Shown here: one piece after another, positions 35,623 through 43,990 of the stretch
Layout of the letters: the number at the start of each line of letters is the position of its first letter
How positions within the stretch are numbered: the stretch's first letter is position 1
Source: Paractinoplanes durhamensis
GTDB taxonomy: Bacteria; Actinomycetota; Actinomycetes; Mycobacteriales; Micromonosporaceae
Assembly (NCBI RefSeq): GCF_016862175.1
Contig: NZ_BOML01000050.1
Span: 62,001 to 126,000, forward strand
Direction: 5' to 3'
DNA: 64,000 nucleotides
Made by a program: the position numbers and the translations under genes
Notes under the pieces: model-generated
The model's database searches: none
Told to the model about the DNA's origin: nothing
Seen by the model: only the letters and a program-made list of their open reading frames with translations

Positions 35623-37047
35623 GTGATCCCCTTTTACATAGCCGGCCGCCCAGCCACCAGCACCGAAACCCTTACGGTCCGTCACCCCTACGACACGCAG
35701 GTGGTAGGCGAGACCTCCCTGGCAACGGAGGAACAGGTAGCGGAGGCCGTTGCCGCGGCCGCCACCGCCGCGGCCCCCGCCGCAGCGCTCTCCGCGGCCG
35801 ACCGCGCCGCAGCCCTCGACGAGATCAGCACAAGAATCAAGCGCAGAAGCGAAGAGTTCGCCCAGCTGATCACCGCCGAAAACGGCAAACCGCTCAAATG
35901 GGCACGCGCCGAGGTGGCCCGCGCGGTCAACACGTTCCGCTGGGCAGCAGAGGAGGCAAAACGCTTCTCCGGCGACCTGCAGCGACTGGACACCGACCCG
36001 TCCGCGGCCGGCCGGATCGCCCTGATCCGCCGGGCCCCGCGCGGCCCGGTCCTGGGCATAGCCCCGTTCAACTTCCCGCTGAACCTGGTAGCCCACAAGG
36101 TGGCCCCCGCGCTGGCGGTAGGCGCCCCCATCATCGTGAAGCCGGCCCCCGCCACGCCCCTGACCGCCCTGCTGCTGGGCGAGATCATGTCCCGCCTGGA
36201 CCTGCCGGCCGGCATGTTCTCGGTCCTGCCGATCCCGAACGACCGGGCGGCAGCCCTGGTGGCCGACCCACGCCTGCCGGTCGTGTCATTCACCGGTTCC
36301 GGCCCGGTAGGCGCCCGGATCCGAGCCGCCGTCCCCGAGAAGCACGTAACGCTGGAACTGGGCGGAAACGCAGCCGCGCTGATCTGCCAGGACTGGCCGG
36401 ACTTGGACCAGGCGGCCCAGCGAATCGCCACGTTCGGCAACTACCAGGCCGGCCAGAGCTGCGTAGCCGTGCAGAGAGTCTTCGTGCACCGGGACCACAT
36501 GGCAGCCTTCACCCCGAAGCTGATCGCCGCGGTGGAGGCCCTGAAAACCGGCGACCCACGCGACGAGACGACCGACGTAGGCCCAGTGATCGACGAGAAG
36601 GCAGCAGCCCGAATCGAGGAGTGGATCACCGAGGCAACCGCGAAGGGCGGCCGAATCCTGACCGGCGGCACCCGCGACGGCCGCACCATCGCCCCCACGG
36701 TGCTGACCGACGTCCCGGCCGACGCAAAGGTGTGCGCCGACGAGGTCTTCGGCCCGGTGCTGGTCCTGACCGAGGTGGACAGCGACGACGCCGGCCTCAA
36801 AGCGGTGGACGACTCGGCCTTCGGCCTACAGGCGGGCATCTTCACCAAGCGCCTGGACCTGGCCTTCGAGGCCCACCACCGCCTGCACGTAGGCGGCGTG
36901 ATCATCGGCGATGTGCCCAGCTTCCGGGCCGACCAGATGCCCTACGGCGGCGTGAAGGGAAGCGGCGCGGGCCGAGAGGGCATCGCAAGCGCCATGGACG
37001 ACTACACCGACCCAAAGGTCATGGTCCTGACCGGCCTACAGCTGTAG
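35623..37047 (+). CDS. gabD: Succinate-semialdehyde dehydrogenase-like aldehyde dehydrogenase
   Basis: A 474-residue aldehyde dehydrogenase. It has RRAPRGPVLGIAPFNFPLNL, the catalytic Glu in HVTLELGGNAAALI, and the catalytic Cys in NYQAGQSCVAVQRVF. The C-terminal PYGGVKGSGAGREGI is typical of the GabD-like branch. It starts at GTG 35623 (VIPFYIAGRPATS). Divergence from gabT makes oxidation of succinate semialdehyde to succinate the probable reaction. Other aldehydes (glyceraldehyde-3-phosphate or lactaldehyde types share the PFNFPLN signature) cannot be excluded by sequence alone. It converges on the response regulator, 24 bp apart. Confidence 0.85.
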   Translation: MIPFYIAGRPATSTETLTVRHPYDTQVVGETSLATEEQVAEAVAAAATAAAPAAALSAADRAAALDEISTRIKRRSEEFAQLITAENGKPLKWARAEVARAVNTFRWAAEEAKRFSGDLQRLDTDPSAAGRIALIRRAPRGPVLGIAPFNFPLNLVAHKVAPALAVGAPIIVKPAPATPLTALLLGEIMSRLDLPAGMFSVLPIPNDRAAALVADPRLPVVSFTGSGPVGARIRAAVPEKHVTLELGGNAAALICQDWPDLDQAAQRIATFGNYQAGQSCVAVQRVFVHRDHMAAFTPKLIAAVEALKTGDPRDETTDVGPVIDEKAAARIEEWITEATAKGGRILTGGTRDGRTIAPTVLTDVPADAKVCADEVFGPVLVLTEVDSDDAGLKAVDDSAFGLQAGIFTKRLDLAFEAHHRLHVGGVIIGDVPSFRADQMPYGGVKGSGAGREGIASAMDDYTDPKVMVLTGLQL

Positions 37048-37071
37048 CGGACGCGCGGCCGGCAACGGCCC

Positions 37072-37722
37072 TTACTCGGCGAGGCCTGCCCGGTAGGCGT
37101 AGACGGCCGCTTGTACCCGACTGGTGAGGCCGAGTTTGCCGAGCACGGCAATCACGTGGATTTTCACGGTGCCCGCGGCCAGGTGCAGACGGCGGCCGAT
37201 CTCGGCGTTGGACAGGCCCGCTCCGACCAGTGCAAGCACGTCTCGCTCCCTGGGGGTGAGGGCCTGTACCCCGCTGCGGGCGGCCAGCCGGTTCCGCAGC
37301 TCGCCCCCGTGCAGCACGTGGACGATCCGGTGCGCGACCGCGGGGGCGAGCACCGTACCTCCGTTCATCGCGGCTTTGATCCCGCCGATCAGCTCGTACG
37401 GGTCACCGGACTTGAGCAGGAATCCGTGTACCCCGGCGTCGAGCGCGCGAGCGATGTACCGGTCCTCGTCGAACGTCGTGATGATCATGACGCGGAGGGC
37501 TGGATGGCTGGCGCGCAGCGACTCGGCCGCGGTCAGGCCGTCCATGCCCGGCATCCGGATGTCGAGCAGCGCCACATCGGGTCGCGACCGTTCGACCGCG
37601 GCCAGCGCGGCCCGGCCGTCTGCCGCCTCGGCTACCACCTGCAGGTCGGGGTCGGAGGCCAGCACGGTGTTCAGCCCGGCGCGCACCAGCGGCTGATCGT
37701 CGGCAAGCAAAATTCTGATCAT
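37072..37722 (-). CDS. NarL/LuxR-family response regulator
   Basis: A 216-residue regulator. The receiver domain opens MIRILLADDQPLVRAGL, with the phosphoacceptor Asp in VALLDIRMPGMDGL and the switch Thr in MIITTFDEDRY. The LuxR helix-turn-helix is at about residues 150-210 (LTPRERDVLALVGAGLSNAE). The start is fixed by a TGATG overlap with the histidine kinase stop. It forms a two-component pair with that kinase and probably controls the ABC-2 export genes immediately upstream in the same cluster. Confidence 0.95.
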   Translation of the reverse strand: MIRILLADDQPLVRAGLNTVLASDPDLQVVAEAADGRAALAAVERSRPDVALLDIRMPGMDGLTAAESLRASHPALRVMIITTFDEDRYIARALDAGVHGFLLKSGDPYELIGGIKAAMNGGTVLAPAVAHRIVHVLHGGELRNRLAARSGVQALTPRERDVLALVGAGLSNAEIGRRLHLAAGTVKIHVIAVLGKLGLTSRVQAAVYAYRAGLAE

Positions 37723-38903
37723 CAATTCCGCCCGGTGAGATCTTCCAACCGGGACACCCGGTTCCCCGAGAAGCAGACCACATAGTTCCCATATGCCAGC
37801 GGATAGTTCCCGTCCGTGAAGTAGCGGCATCCCGGCTTGCCCGGGCCACCCCACCGGACCGGTGCCTCCCGCCCTGGTAGCACCCGGATCGCAGCCATCG
37901 CCGGCATGCCGACCCGCAGCCCGGCGAACACCCGGTCCTCCATCGACGCGTCACGGACCGCCCACGTGTAGAAGCCGGTCGCGACCACGAGCAGCACAGC
38001 GAACGGAATCAGGACCGTGCCGGCCAGCATGCGCCGAATTCGGCGGCGACGGGACCGATAGTCGGCGCCGAGCCGGCTGCTGTCCTCGTCCATGTCGGCC
38101 GGCACGTCGGCGACCAGGTGGAACATGCCTCCGGCGGTGTGCGCCGTCAGCGAACCGCCGGCCTGTTCGAGACGCGCCGACAGCATCGCCAGTCCGGTGC
38201 CCGGCCGACCCGTGGCGGCCTGTTCCGGCACCGGGTTGGCGATCCTCACCCGCCGGCCGGCGAAGGTGACGGTCACCCGGGCGCCGGGCGCGTGCCGGAC
38301 AGCATTGGTCAGTGCCTCGGTGACGAGCCGGGCCACGAACGGCTCCCGGGGCACGGTGCCCCTGACCTCGAGGGTCATCCCTGCCTCCCGGGCACGGTCG
38401 AGCACTGTCGCGACGTCGGCGTCCGCGTCAACGTCCAGCAGATCCACGATCCGGCGGACGGTCTCGATCGCCGCCGCCGAACCCGCGCGGACCGCCGCGG
38501 CCTGCTCCCGGGTCTCCGGATCCCGCGCCGTCACCTGGATTCCGGCCGCCTGCAGCGAGAGCAGCGCCAGGTCATGCCCGAGCGTGTCGTGCAGTTCGGC
38601 GGCGATCCGGGTTCGCTCGTGCAGCCGCGCGTCGCGGGCGTGCGCCCAGCCCCGCTCGACGAACTCGCGACGCAACCGGCGGTACGCGCCGGCCACCGCC
38701 GCGAACACGGCGAGCACCACCATGACCTGGTCGATGAGCCAGGACACGGTGTCCTGGGTACGTGCGACGGCGACCGCAGCGGCCACCTCCACCGCACTGA
38801 GCAGCGCGATCACCGCCCAGACGCGACCACGCCCCCCGCACAGAAAGCAGCTGACGACCACGGCTGTCGCCGCGAGCACGTACCACTGGCCCCACCCGTG
38901 CAT
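37722..38903 (-). CDS. DesK/NarX-type histidine kinase with a C-terminal membrane-anchored tail
   Basis: A 393-residue kinase of the HisKA_3 type. Three N-terminal membrane helices (WYVLAATAVVVSCFLCG, VWAVIALLSAVEVAAAVAVA and IDQVMVVLAVFAAVAGAY) precede the dimerisation helix with the phospho-His in RIAAELHDTLGHDLALLS. The ATPase domain is short, with EALTNAVRHAPG as N box and GTGLAMLSARLEQAGG as G box. Unusually, a fourth helix (LIPFAVLLVVATGFYTW, near residue 310) follows, and the last 70 residues, containing two Cys, should lie outside the cell. The tail may sense ligand or cell-wall state. It is translated with the regulator. Confidence 0.93.
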   Translation of the reverse strand: MHGWGQWYVLAATAVVVSCFLCGGRGRVWAVIALLSAVEVAAAVAVARTQDTVSWLIDQVMVVLAVFAAVAGAYRRLRREFVERGWAHARDARLHERTRIAAELHDTLGHDLALLSLQAAGIQVTARDPETREQAAAVRAGSAAAIETVRRIVDLLDVDADADVATVLDRAREAGMTLEVRGTVPREPFVARLVTEALTNAVRHAPGARVTVTFAGRRVRIANPVPEQAATGRPGTGLAMLSARLEQAGGSLTAHTAGGMFHLVADVPADMDEDSSRLGADYRSRRRRIRRMLAGTVLIPFAVLLVVATGFYTWAVRDASMEDRVFAGLRVGMPAMAAIRVLPGREAPVRWGGPGKPGCRYFTDGNYPLAYGNYVVCFSGNRVSRLEDLTGRN

Positions 38904-38912
38904 GCCGACAGC

Positions 38913-39620
38913 CTAGGCATCTCGACGGGCCAGCAGAAACCCGGCGGCCAGCTGGGCGGCGGCGGTCCAGGCCGCCAAGACCCACAGATTGCGTACGCCG
39001 TCGCCGGCCACGAACGCGACGGCCGCGCCGGCCGGCAGGTACTGACCGATCCGCGGGTCCACCAGTTGCAGGCCGACGAGCAACACGAACATCGTCGTCA
39101 GGGTGCCGGCGGCGCTGCGCAGCAGGAACCCGGCCGCGACGGTGAACATGCAAGCCAGCATCGCCACCACGGACAGCCGCAGGCACGCCGCGACCGGTTC
39201 ACCGGGCCCCGCGTGATCACCCAGCAACAGCGCGGCCGCCGCCCAGCCGGCCGCCGCCGATGCCAGACCGGCCGCGAAACCCGCAACGGCGGCGACCGCG
39301 GTCTTGGCGAGCAGCACGTCACGTCGCCGCGGACGGGCCAGGAAGGTGGAGCGGATCACTCCGGTGCCGTACTCGGAGGTGACCACCAGCATCGCCAGTG
39401 CGACGAGAGCGAACTGGCCGACCTGCATCGCCTGCGTCAGCGGGTCCAGCACAGCCAGCGTCTCGGATTCGGGCAGGCGTCCCTGCGTGATGTCGTAAAG
39501 GAAATCGTTGGCCAGCGTCGCAGCCATGCCGACGGTGAGTAACACCGCCGCGACGATGCAGAACCAGGGTGAGCGAAGCGACCAGATCTTGCCCCACTCG
39601 GCGGTGATCGCGTTCTTCAC
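38913..39620 (-). CDS. ABC-2 type transporter permease
   Basis: A 235-residue integral membrane protein with about six hydrophobic helices. It opens ITAEWGKIWSLRSPWFCIVA and has the ABC-2 landmark VVTSEYGTGVIRSTFLARPRR in the middle. The GTG start overlaps the ATPase stop (GTGA), and the kinase gene follows 9 bases after its stop. Partner of the ATPase at 39617-40522. Such exporters paired with NarL-type two-component systems often confer resistance to antibiotics or peptides or move lipids. The cargo is inferred only at that level. Confidence 0.9.
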   Translation of the reverse strand: MKNAITAEWGKIWSLRSPWFCIVAAVLLTVGMAATLANDFLYDITQGRLPESETLAVLDPLTQAMQVGQFALVALAMLVVTSEYGTGVIRSTFLARPRRRDVLLAKTAVAAVAGFAAGLASAAAGWAAAALLLGDHAGPGEPVAACLRLSVVAMLACMFTVAAGFLLRSAAGTLTTMFVLLVGLQLVDPRIGQYLPAGAAVAFVAGDGVRNLWVLAAWTAAAQLAAGFLLARRDA

Positions 39621-40522
39621 ACCGCCACCGCCACGTATTCGGCCTCGTCCTCGACCAGGCGGACATACGCCTCCTCCAGGCTCGGCGCGTCGGTGCGCAA
39701 CTCGCGCAGCACCGCGCCGGCCTGCTGAGCCCGGTGGCCGACCGTCCCCGCGGGCAGGCCGTGGACCCGGAGGCGGTCCGCACCGATCCGCTCCCCGTGT
39801 TCGCCCAGCGCCACCGCCAGCAGCCGGAAGGAATTGTCGTCTGCCGCTGCCACCTCGACGGCAGCGTGCTGCCCGGCGGTGAACTCGGTGACCGTCGTAT
39901 CCGCGAGCAACCTACCTCGGCCGAGCACCACCACGCGGTCGGCGATCAGCGCCACCTCACTCATCAGATGGCTGGAGACCAGGACCGTGCGTCCGTCGGC
40001 CGCCCACCGCCGCACCAGCCCTCGCACCCACCGCACGCCGTCGGCGTCGAGGCCGTTGACCGGCTCGTCGAGGATGATCGTGCCCGGGTCGCCGAGCATC
40101 GCGCCGGCTATCCCGAGTCGCTGCGCCATCCCGAGCGAGTAGGTTCCGGCACGTTTGCCGGCAACCGCGCCGATCCCCACCGCATCGATCACGGCCTCGA
40201 CCCGGGCACGCGGAAAACCGTTGTAGCGGGCCAGCGCGCGCAGCCCGGCGCGCCCGGTACGCCGCGGATGGAAGGCACGCGCGTCCAGGTGAGCGCCGAC
40301 CAGCCGCAGCGGCTCCTGCAGCGCGGCATACCGTAACCCGTCGATCAGCGCGGTCCCGGAGGTGGCCCGGTCAAGGCCGAGCACCATGCGCATAACAGTG
40401 GACTTCCCAGCACCATTAGGCCCGAGAAGCGCAGTGACCTTCCCCGACGGCACGGTCACGGTGACCCGATCCACCGCCGTCCGGTCCCCATAACGTTTGG
40501 TCAGTTCGCAAAGCGAGATCAT
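39617..40522 (-). CDS. ABC-2 type transporter ATP-binding protein
   Basis: A 301-residue ATPase. Walker A is LLGPNGAGKSTVMRMV, the signature SLGMAQRLGIAGAML, and Walker B TIILDEPVNGLD. The H-loop is in VLVSSHLMSEVALIADRV. A C-terminal extension of about 80 residues is typical of drug/peptide exporters. The ATG at 40522 starts MISLCELTKRYGDRTAV, the correct family opening; a longer frame upstream is not supported. It is the first gene of a four-gene unit with the permease, kinase and regulator. The upstream region contains repeat copy A. Confidence 0.93.
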   Translation of the reverse strand: MISLCELTKRYGDRTAVDRVTVTVPSGKVTALLGPNGAGKSTVMRMVLGLDRATSGTALIDGLRYAALQEPLRLVGAHLDARAFHPRRTGRAGLRALARYNGFPRARVEAVIDAVGIGAVAGKRAGTYSLGMAQRLGIAGAMLGDPGTIILDEPVNGLDADGVRWVRGLVRRWAADGRTVLVSSHLMSEVALIADRVVVLGRGRLLADTTVTEFTAGQHAAVEVAAADDNSFRLLAVALGEHGERIGADRLRVHGLPAGTVGHRAQQAGAVLRELRTDAPSLEEAYVRLVEDEAEYVAVAV

Positions 40523-40769
40523 AAATCCCAGCCTCACAAACACCCCACCCGCACACATCGACCGCCGGTCAGCACCCACCTATGCCAAAAGACATACCGC
40601 AACCCACCCGCAAACGAACCGCAGGGCCCTATAACGACTTCGGGGCAACAGGCCACCCCAATGCCCCCCAATGCCCAGCAACTTCTCCACGGCGCGAACA
40701 CGCAAGCAACAAACAGAATTTGACCAAGCCCCACCCGTACCCCCCACGGGTTTGACTGTCGCCGCAACC
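40523..40769. other. Non-coding stretch upstream of the ABC-2 operon
   Basis: I see no convincing gene here. Short frames on both strands have poor codon pattern. It is somewhat less GC-rich than the neighbouring genes, with A- and C-rich runs. It must contain the promoter of the ABC-2 operon on the minus strand. Confidence 0.5.
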
Positions 40770-41017
40770 GGCGCGGAATGTTCGCATGACCCACCACCAA
40801 GGCCGGCCCGGGTGACAAGACCCCCTGGCCACAACACAGCGCGGCAGCCAGACCGCCCGCCGTCAGGGGACCGCCGGGCTTGATCGTGCATCCAGCAGCG
40901 GGTGACCGAAGTCCTGGCCGCAAGGTGCTCCCATGCAAGGCTGAGGGCCGGGGGTGACCACGCAGGGCATAGATGCTTTACCGCCCAGCGTGGTCACCCC
41001 CGGCCCTCAGCCGTCCC
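40770..41017. repeat. Interspersed repeat, copy A, ending in a 25 bp stem-loop
   Basis: A 248 bp segment about 90 percent identical (by eye) to 56836-57085. Its last part is a hairpin with perfect 25 bp arms (40939-40963 and 40988-41012) and a 24 base loop identical in both copies (AGGGCATAGATGCTTTACCG, then CCCA). The hairpin begins 13 bp after the potC stop on the minus strand. The first 165 bp have no clear gene, though on the minus strand both copies keep a similar open frame. No transposase or target duplication is visible. Confidence 0.9.
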
Positions 41018-41025
41018 AGCGAAAG

Positions 41026-41877
41026 TCAGCCGCGCTTCCCGGAGCGAGACCGGATATTGGTGATAACAGCGATCAGAACACCCACAGCAAAGATCAGAGT
41101 GCCCATCACATTGACCTGAGGAGGCAACCCAACCCGAGTGGACCCCCAGATCCACAACGGGAACGTCGTAACAGACCCCGCCGTGAAGTTGGTGACCACG
41201 AAGTCGTCGATAGAGAGCGCAAACGCCAGCAGCACACCCGAGAACACCGCCGGCAGGATGATCGGAAACGTCACCTTCCAGAACGTCGTCCACGCCGACG
41301 CCCCCAGATCAGCAGCCGCTTCCTCGATAGACCGATCAAGGGTCACGACCCGGGCCCGCACGATCGTAGCCACGAACGAGATCGAGAACATGACGTGCGC
41401 GATCGTGATCGTCACGGCCCCAAGACCCAAGGCCAACGAAACGAACAGACTGAGCAGAGAAGCACCCATGATCAGCTCAGGCGACGAGATGGTCGCGAAC
41501 ATGATCAGGTTGAGCGTGCCGGACCCGCGGAACCGATAACGCCCCAGGGCATACCCGATCCCGGTCCCCAGCGCCCCCGACAGAAGACTGGAGATGACGG
41601 CGATGATCAGCGACGTCCACAGGGCTTTGGTCAGATCCTCGATCTCGAAGATCTTCCCGTACCACTTGAACGTGAAGCCCTGCCACTCCTGGTTGTAGCG
41701 GCCCTTGGTGTCGTTGAAGCTGAACGCGATCATCACGAAGATCGGCACGATCAGCCAGAGGATCACCAGCCACGTGTAGATGAACAGCAGCGTGCCGCCG
41801 CCGAGCCGGCGCTTGGGCCGGGCCGCGTGGGCCGGTTCCGCGGCCGGCGCCGGCCGTTCGAGGGTCGTCTGGCTCAT
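41026..41877 (-). CDS. potC: Polyamine ABC transporter permease
   Basis: A 283-residue permease with six membrane helices. The ATPase-contact loop EEAAADLGASAWTTFWKVTF lies near residue 175, followed by PIILPAVFSGVLLAFALSID and DDFVVTNFTAG, typical of PotC. It inserts in the membrane with PotB to import spermidine or putrescine from the binding protein. The ATG overlaps the PotB stop (ATGA). It is the last gene of the pot operon. The repeat hairpin follows directly. Its N-terminal 30 residues (ERPAPAAEPAHAARPKRRLG) are a flexible cytoplasmic extension. Confidence 0.92.
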   Translation of the reverse strand: MSQTTLERPAPAAEPAHAARPKRRLGGGTLLFIYTWLVILWLIVPIFVMIAFSFNDTKGRYNQEWQGFTFKWYGKIFEIEDLTKALWTSLIIAVISSLLSGALGTGIGYALGRYRFRGSGTLNLIMFATISSPELIMGASLLSLFVSLALGLGAVTITIAHVMFSISFVATIVRARVVTLDRSIEEAAADLGASAWTTFWKVTFPIILPAVFSGVLLAFALSIDDFVVTNFTAGSVTTFPLWIWGSTRVGLPPQVNVMGTLIFAVGVLIAVITNIRSRSGKRG

Positions 41878-42737
41878 CGGGCCGCCACCTTCATCACGTC
41901 CTCGGTGCCCAGCGCCCGGGCGTAGGCGAAGATGCCGACGAGAAGCACCGCCATCAGGATGAACGAGAGCGCCGACGCCGTCGGATAGTCGGAGTTGACC
42001 AGGTATTGCGCCTGGATCACCTGCCCGATCATGGTGGTGGACGAGCTGCCCAGCACCTCCGAGTTGACGTAGTCCGAGCTGACCGGCACGAACGACATCA
42101 GCACGCCGGCGAACACGCCGGGCAGCGCGAGCGGCAGGATCACCTTGCGGAACGCGGTGGCCGGGTTCGCGTACAGGTCACGCGCGGCCTCCACGACCCG
42201 CGGGTCGATCCGCTCCAGGGCAACGTAGATCGGCAGCACCATGAACGGCAGGAAGTTGTAGACCAGCCCGCCGATGACCGCCGCCGGCGTACCCAGGATA
42301 TGGTACGAATCGGACAGCAGCCCGATCTCCTTCAGCGGCTTCAGCACCGGCCCGTCGTCCGTCAGGATCTGCCGCCACGAGATCGTCCGCAGCACGAACG
42401 ACACGAAGAACGGCAGAAGCAGCAGGAACAGGTACGTGGACTTGCGCTTGCCGCCGTAGAAGGCGATCCAGTAGGCGACCGGGAACGCCAGCACGATCAG
42501 GAAGATCGTGGCGACGGCGCCGTAGATCAGCGACCGGATCAGCTGGGTGTGGTAGCTGTCGATCGCGTCGGTGTAGTTCTGCCAGTGGAACGTGAACTGG
42601 TAGCCGTTGACGATGTCGCCCTGCTGCAGCGACAGCGACAGCATGGCGATCATCGGGATGGCGAAGAACAGCAGCAGCCACAACCCGCCCGGCAGGACGA
42701 GGAAGTACGGCGCGAGCTGGCGTTTTACTCGATCCAT
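41874..42737 (-). CDS. potB: Polyamine ABC transporter permease
   Basis: A 287-residue membrane protein with the PotB landmarks: YFLVLPGGLWLLLFFAIPMI as first helix, the loop VVEAARDLYANPATAFRKVI near residue 200, and LPGVFAGVLMSFVPVSSDYV. It pairs with PotC. The start lies one base after the PotD stop, and its end overlaps PotC by four bases, so all three should be co-translated. Substrate range is set by PotD; spermidine/putrescine uptake is supported by the surrounding polyamine-degrading enzymes. Confidence 0.92.
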   Translation of the reverse strand: MDRVKRQLAPYFLVLPGGLWLLLFFAIPMIAMLSLSLQQGDIVNGYQFTFHWQNYTDAIDSYHTQLIRSLIYGAVATIFLIVLAFPVAYWIAFYGGKRKSTYLFLLLLPFFVSFVLRTISWRQILTDDGPVLKPLKEIGLLSDSYHILGTPAAVIGGLVYNFLPFMVLPIYVALERIDPRVVEAARDLYANPATAFRKVILPLALPGVFAGVLMSFVPVSSDYVNSEVLGSSSTTMIGQVIQAQYLVNSDYPTASALSFILMAVLLVGIFAYARALGTEDVMKVAAR

Positions 42738-42738
42738 A

Positions 42739-43986
42739 TCAACCCAGCACGATCGGTTCGAAGGTCTTCTGGAAGGCCTGCTGCTCGGACGCGGCCTCGA
42801 AGGACACGTAGTAGTGCAGCTTCGCGTACTCGGCGGCCGACGGGAACACCAGCTTCGAGTTCGCGATGGCCTCCATCGCGGTCTTGTCCGCGCCGCTCAG
42901 CTTCGCGGCGTCCTTGATGATCTGCTCCTTGGCCGACGGCACCGGGGCGACGTAGTTGATGTACTCAGCCAGGGTCGCGGCGACGTCGGTGCGGTAGAAG
43001 AAGTCGATCAGCGTGATCGCGTCGACCGGCGCCTTGGCGGTGATCGGGATGGTCATGTTGTCCGTCCAGATCGTGCCGCCCTCCTCCGGGACGAAGAACT
43101 CGAAGTTGCGGTTCTCCGAGAGGTTCTTCTGGAAGATGTCGCCGGACCAGGCCTGGGTGATCCAGACCTCGCCCTTGCCGAGCGCGTCGACGTAGCTCTG
43201 GTCGTAGTACTTCCGGACGATGCCGGCCTTCTTCTGCTCCTTGAGGTGGTCGGCCGCCTTCTGCCAGTCGTCGGAGGTCGACTTGGCCGGGTCGATGCCG
43301 AGCGCGAGCAGGCCGAAGTTGCCCAGCTCCTGGGTGTCGGAGAACATGCCGACCTTGCCCTTGAACGCCGGGTCCCACAGGTCGGCGAGCTTGGTGAGCT
43401 TGCGGCCGACCTTGTCCGGGTCGTACGCGATGCCGGTCATGCCGGACGCCCACGGCACGCTGTAGACGTTGCCCGGGTCGAAGGCTTCCTTGGCGTACGC
43501 CGGGTCGGCGTTCTTCGTGTAGTTCGGCAGCTTCGAGTGGTCGAGCGGAGCCAGGAAGCCGGAGTCACGGAACTGGCTGAACTGGAAGCTGTTGGTGATG
43601 ACCATCAGGTCGTAGCCGATGGACTGGCCCGCGGCGAGCTGCGGCTGCACCTTGGCGAACCAGGGGCCCATCTCCTGGATCACCTCCTGGTAGTTCACCT
43701 CGATGCCGGTCTCGGCGGTGAACTTCTTCAGCTCGGGGTGCTTCGGGTCCATGTAGAGCGGCCAGTTGGCGAAGTCGATCTTGTTGGTCTTGGCCTTACC
43801 GGCCCAGAACTTCTCCACGGCGTCCGGGGCGGCGCTGGCGCCGGGGGTGCCCTTGCCCTGCACACCGCACGCGGCGAGGGCGGCACCGAGACCTGCGAGA
43901 CCGGAGAGTCGGAGTGCGTCCCGCCGGCCGAAGCGGCGCTGGGTCATGCCGCGCAACAGGGACGGGTCAGAAATATTCGCAGACAT
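42739..43986 (-). CDS. potD: Polyamine-binding lipoprotein (Tat-type signal)
   Basis: A 415-residue binding protein of the PotD/PotF family. The N-terminus has a twin-arginine motif (FGRRDALRLSG) and then a lipobox (LAACG), so it is probably Tat-exported and lipid-anchored. FANWPLYMDPKHPELKKFTA and IEVNYQEVIQEMGPWFAK match the polyamine-binding family; WITQAWSGDIFQ is in the substrate cleft region. The gene starts 4 bases after the PotA stop, with its ribosome site (GGAG) inside the PotA end. The operon order potA-potD-potB-potC differs from the E. coli order potABCD. Confidence 0.92.
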   Translation of the reverse strand: MSANISDPSLLRGMTQRRFGRRDALRLSGLAGLGAALAACGVQGKGTPGASAAPDAVEKFWAGKAKTNKIDFANWPLYMDPKHPELKKFTAETGIEVNYQEVIQEMGPWFAKVQPQLAAGQSIGYDLMVITNSFQFSQFRDSGFLAPLDHSKLPNYTKNADPAYAKEAFDPGNVYSVPWASGMTGIAYDPDKVGRKLTKLADLWDPAFKGKVGMFSDTQELGNFGLLALGIDPAKSTSDDWQKAADHLKEQKKAGIVRKYYDQSYVDALGKGEVWITQAWSGDIFQKNLSENRNFEFFVPEEGGTIWTDNMTIPITAKAPVDAITLIDFFYRTDVAATLAEYINYVAPVPSAKEQIIKDAAKLSGADKTAMEAIANSKLVFPSAAEYAKLHYYVSFEAASEQQAFQKTFEPIVLG

Positions 43987-43990
43987 TTCG

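Noticed and set aside
40534..40938. Minus-strand frame in repeat copy A with a similar frame in copy B
   Set aside because: The two frames agree only because the DNA is repeated. Codon pattern is poor, there is no ribosome site, and the frames end at different places. It is kept as a repeat, not a gene.
40939..41012. Reading the long hairpin as a simple terminator of the pot operon
   Set aside because: The same hairpin in copy B does not follow a gene end, no T-run follows on the minus strand, and the loop is fully conserved. A terminator role alone does not explain it.
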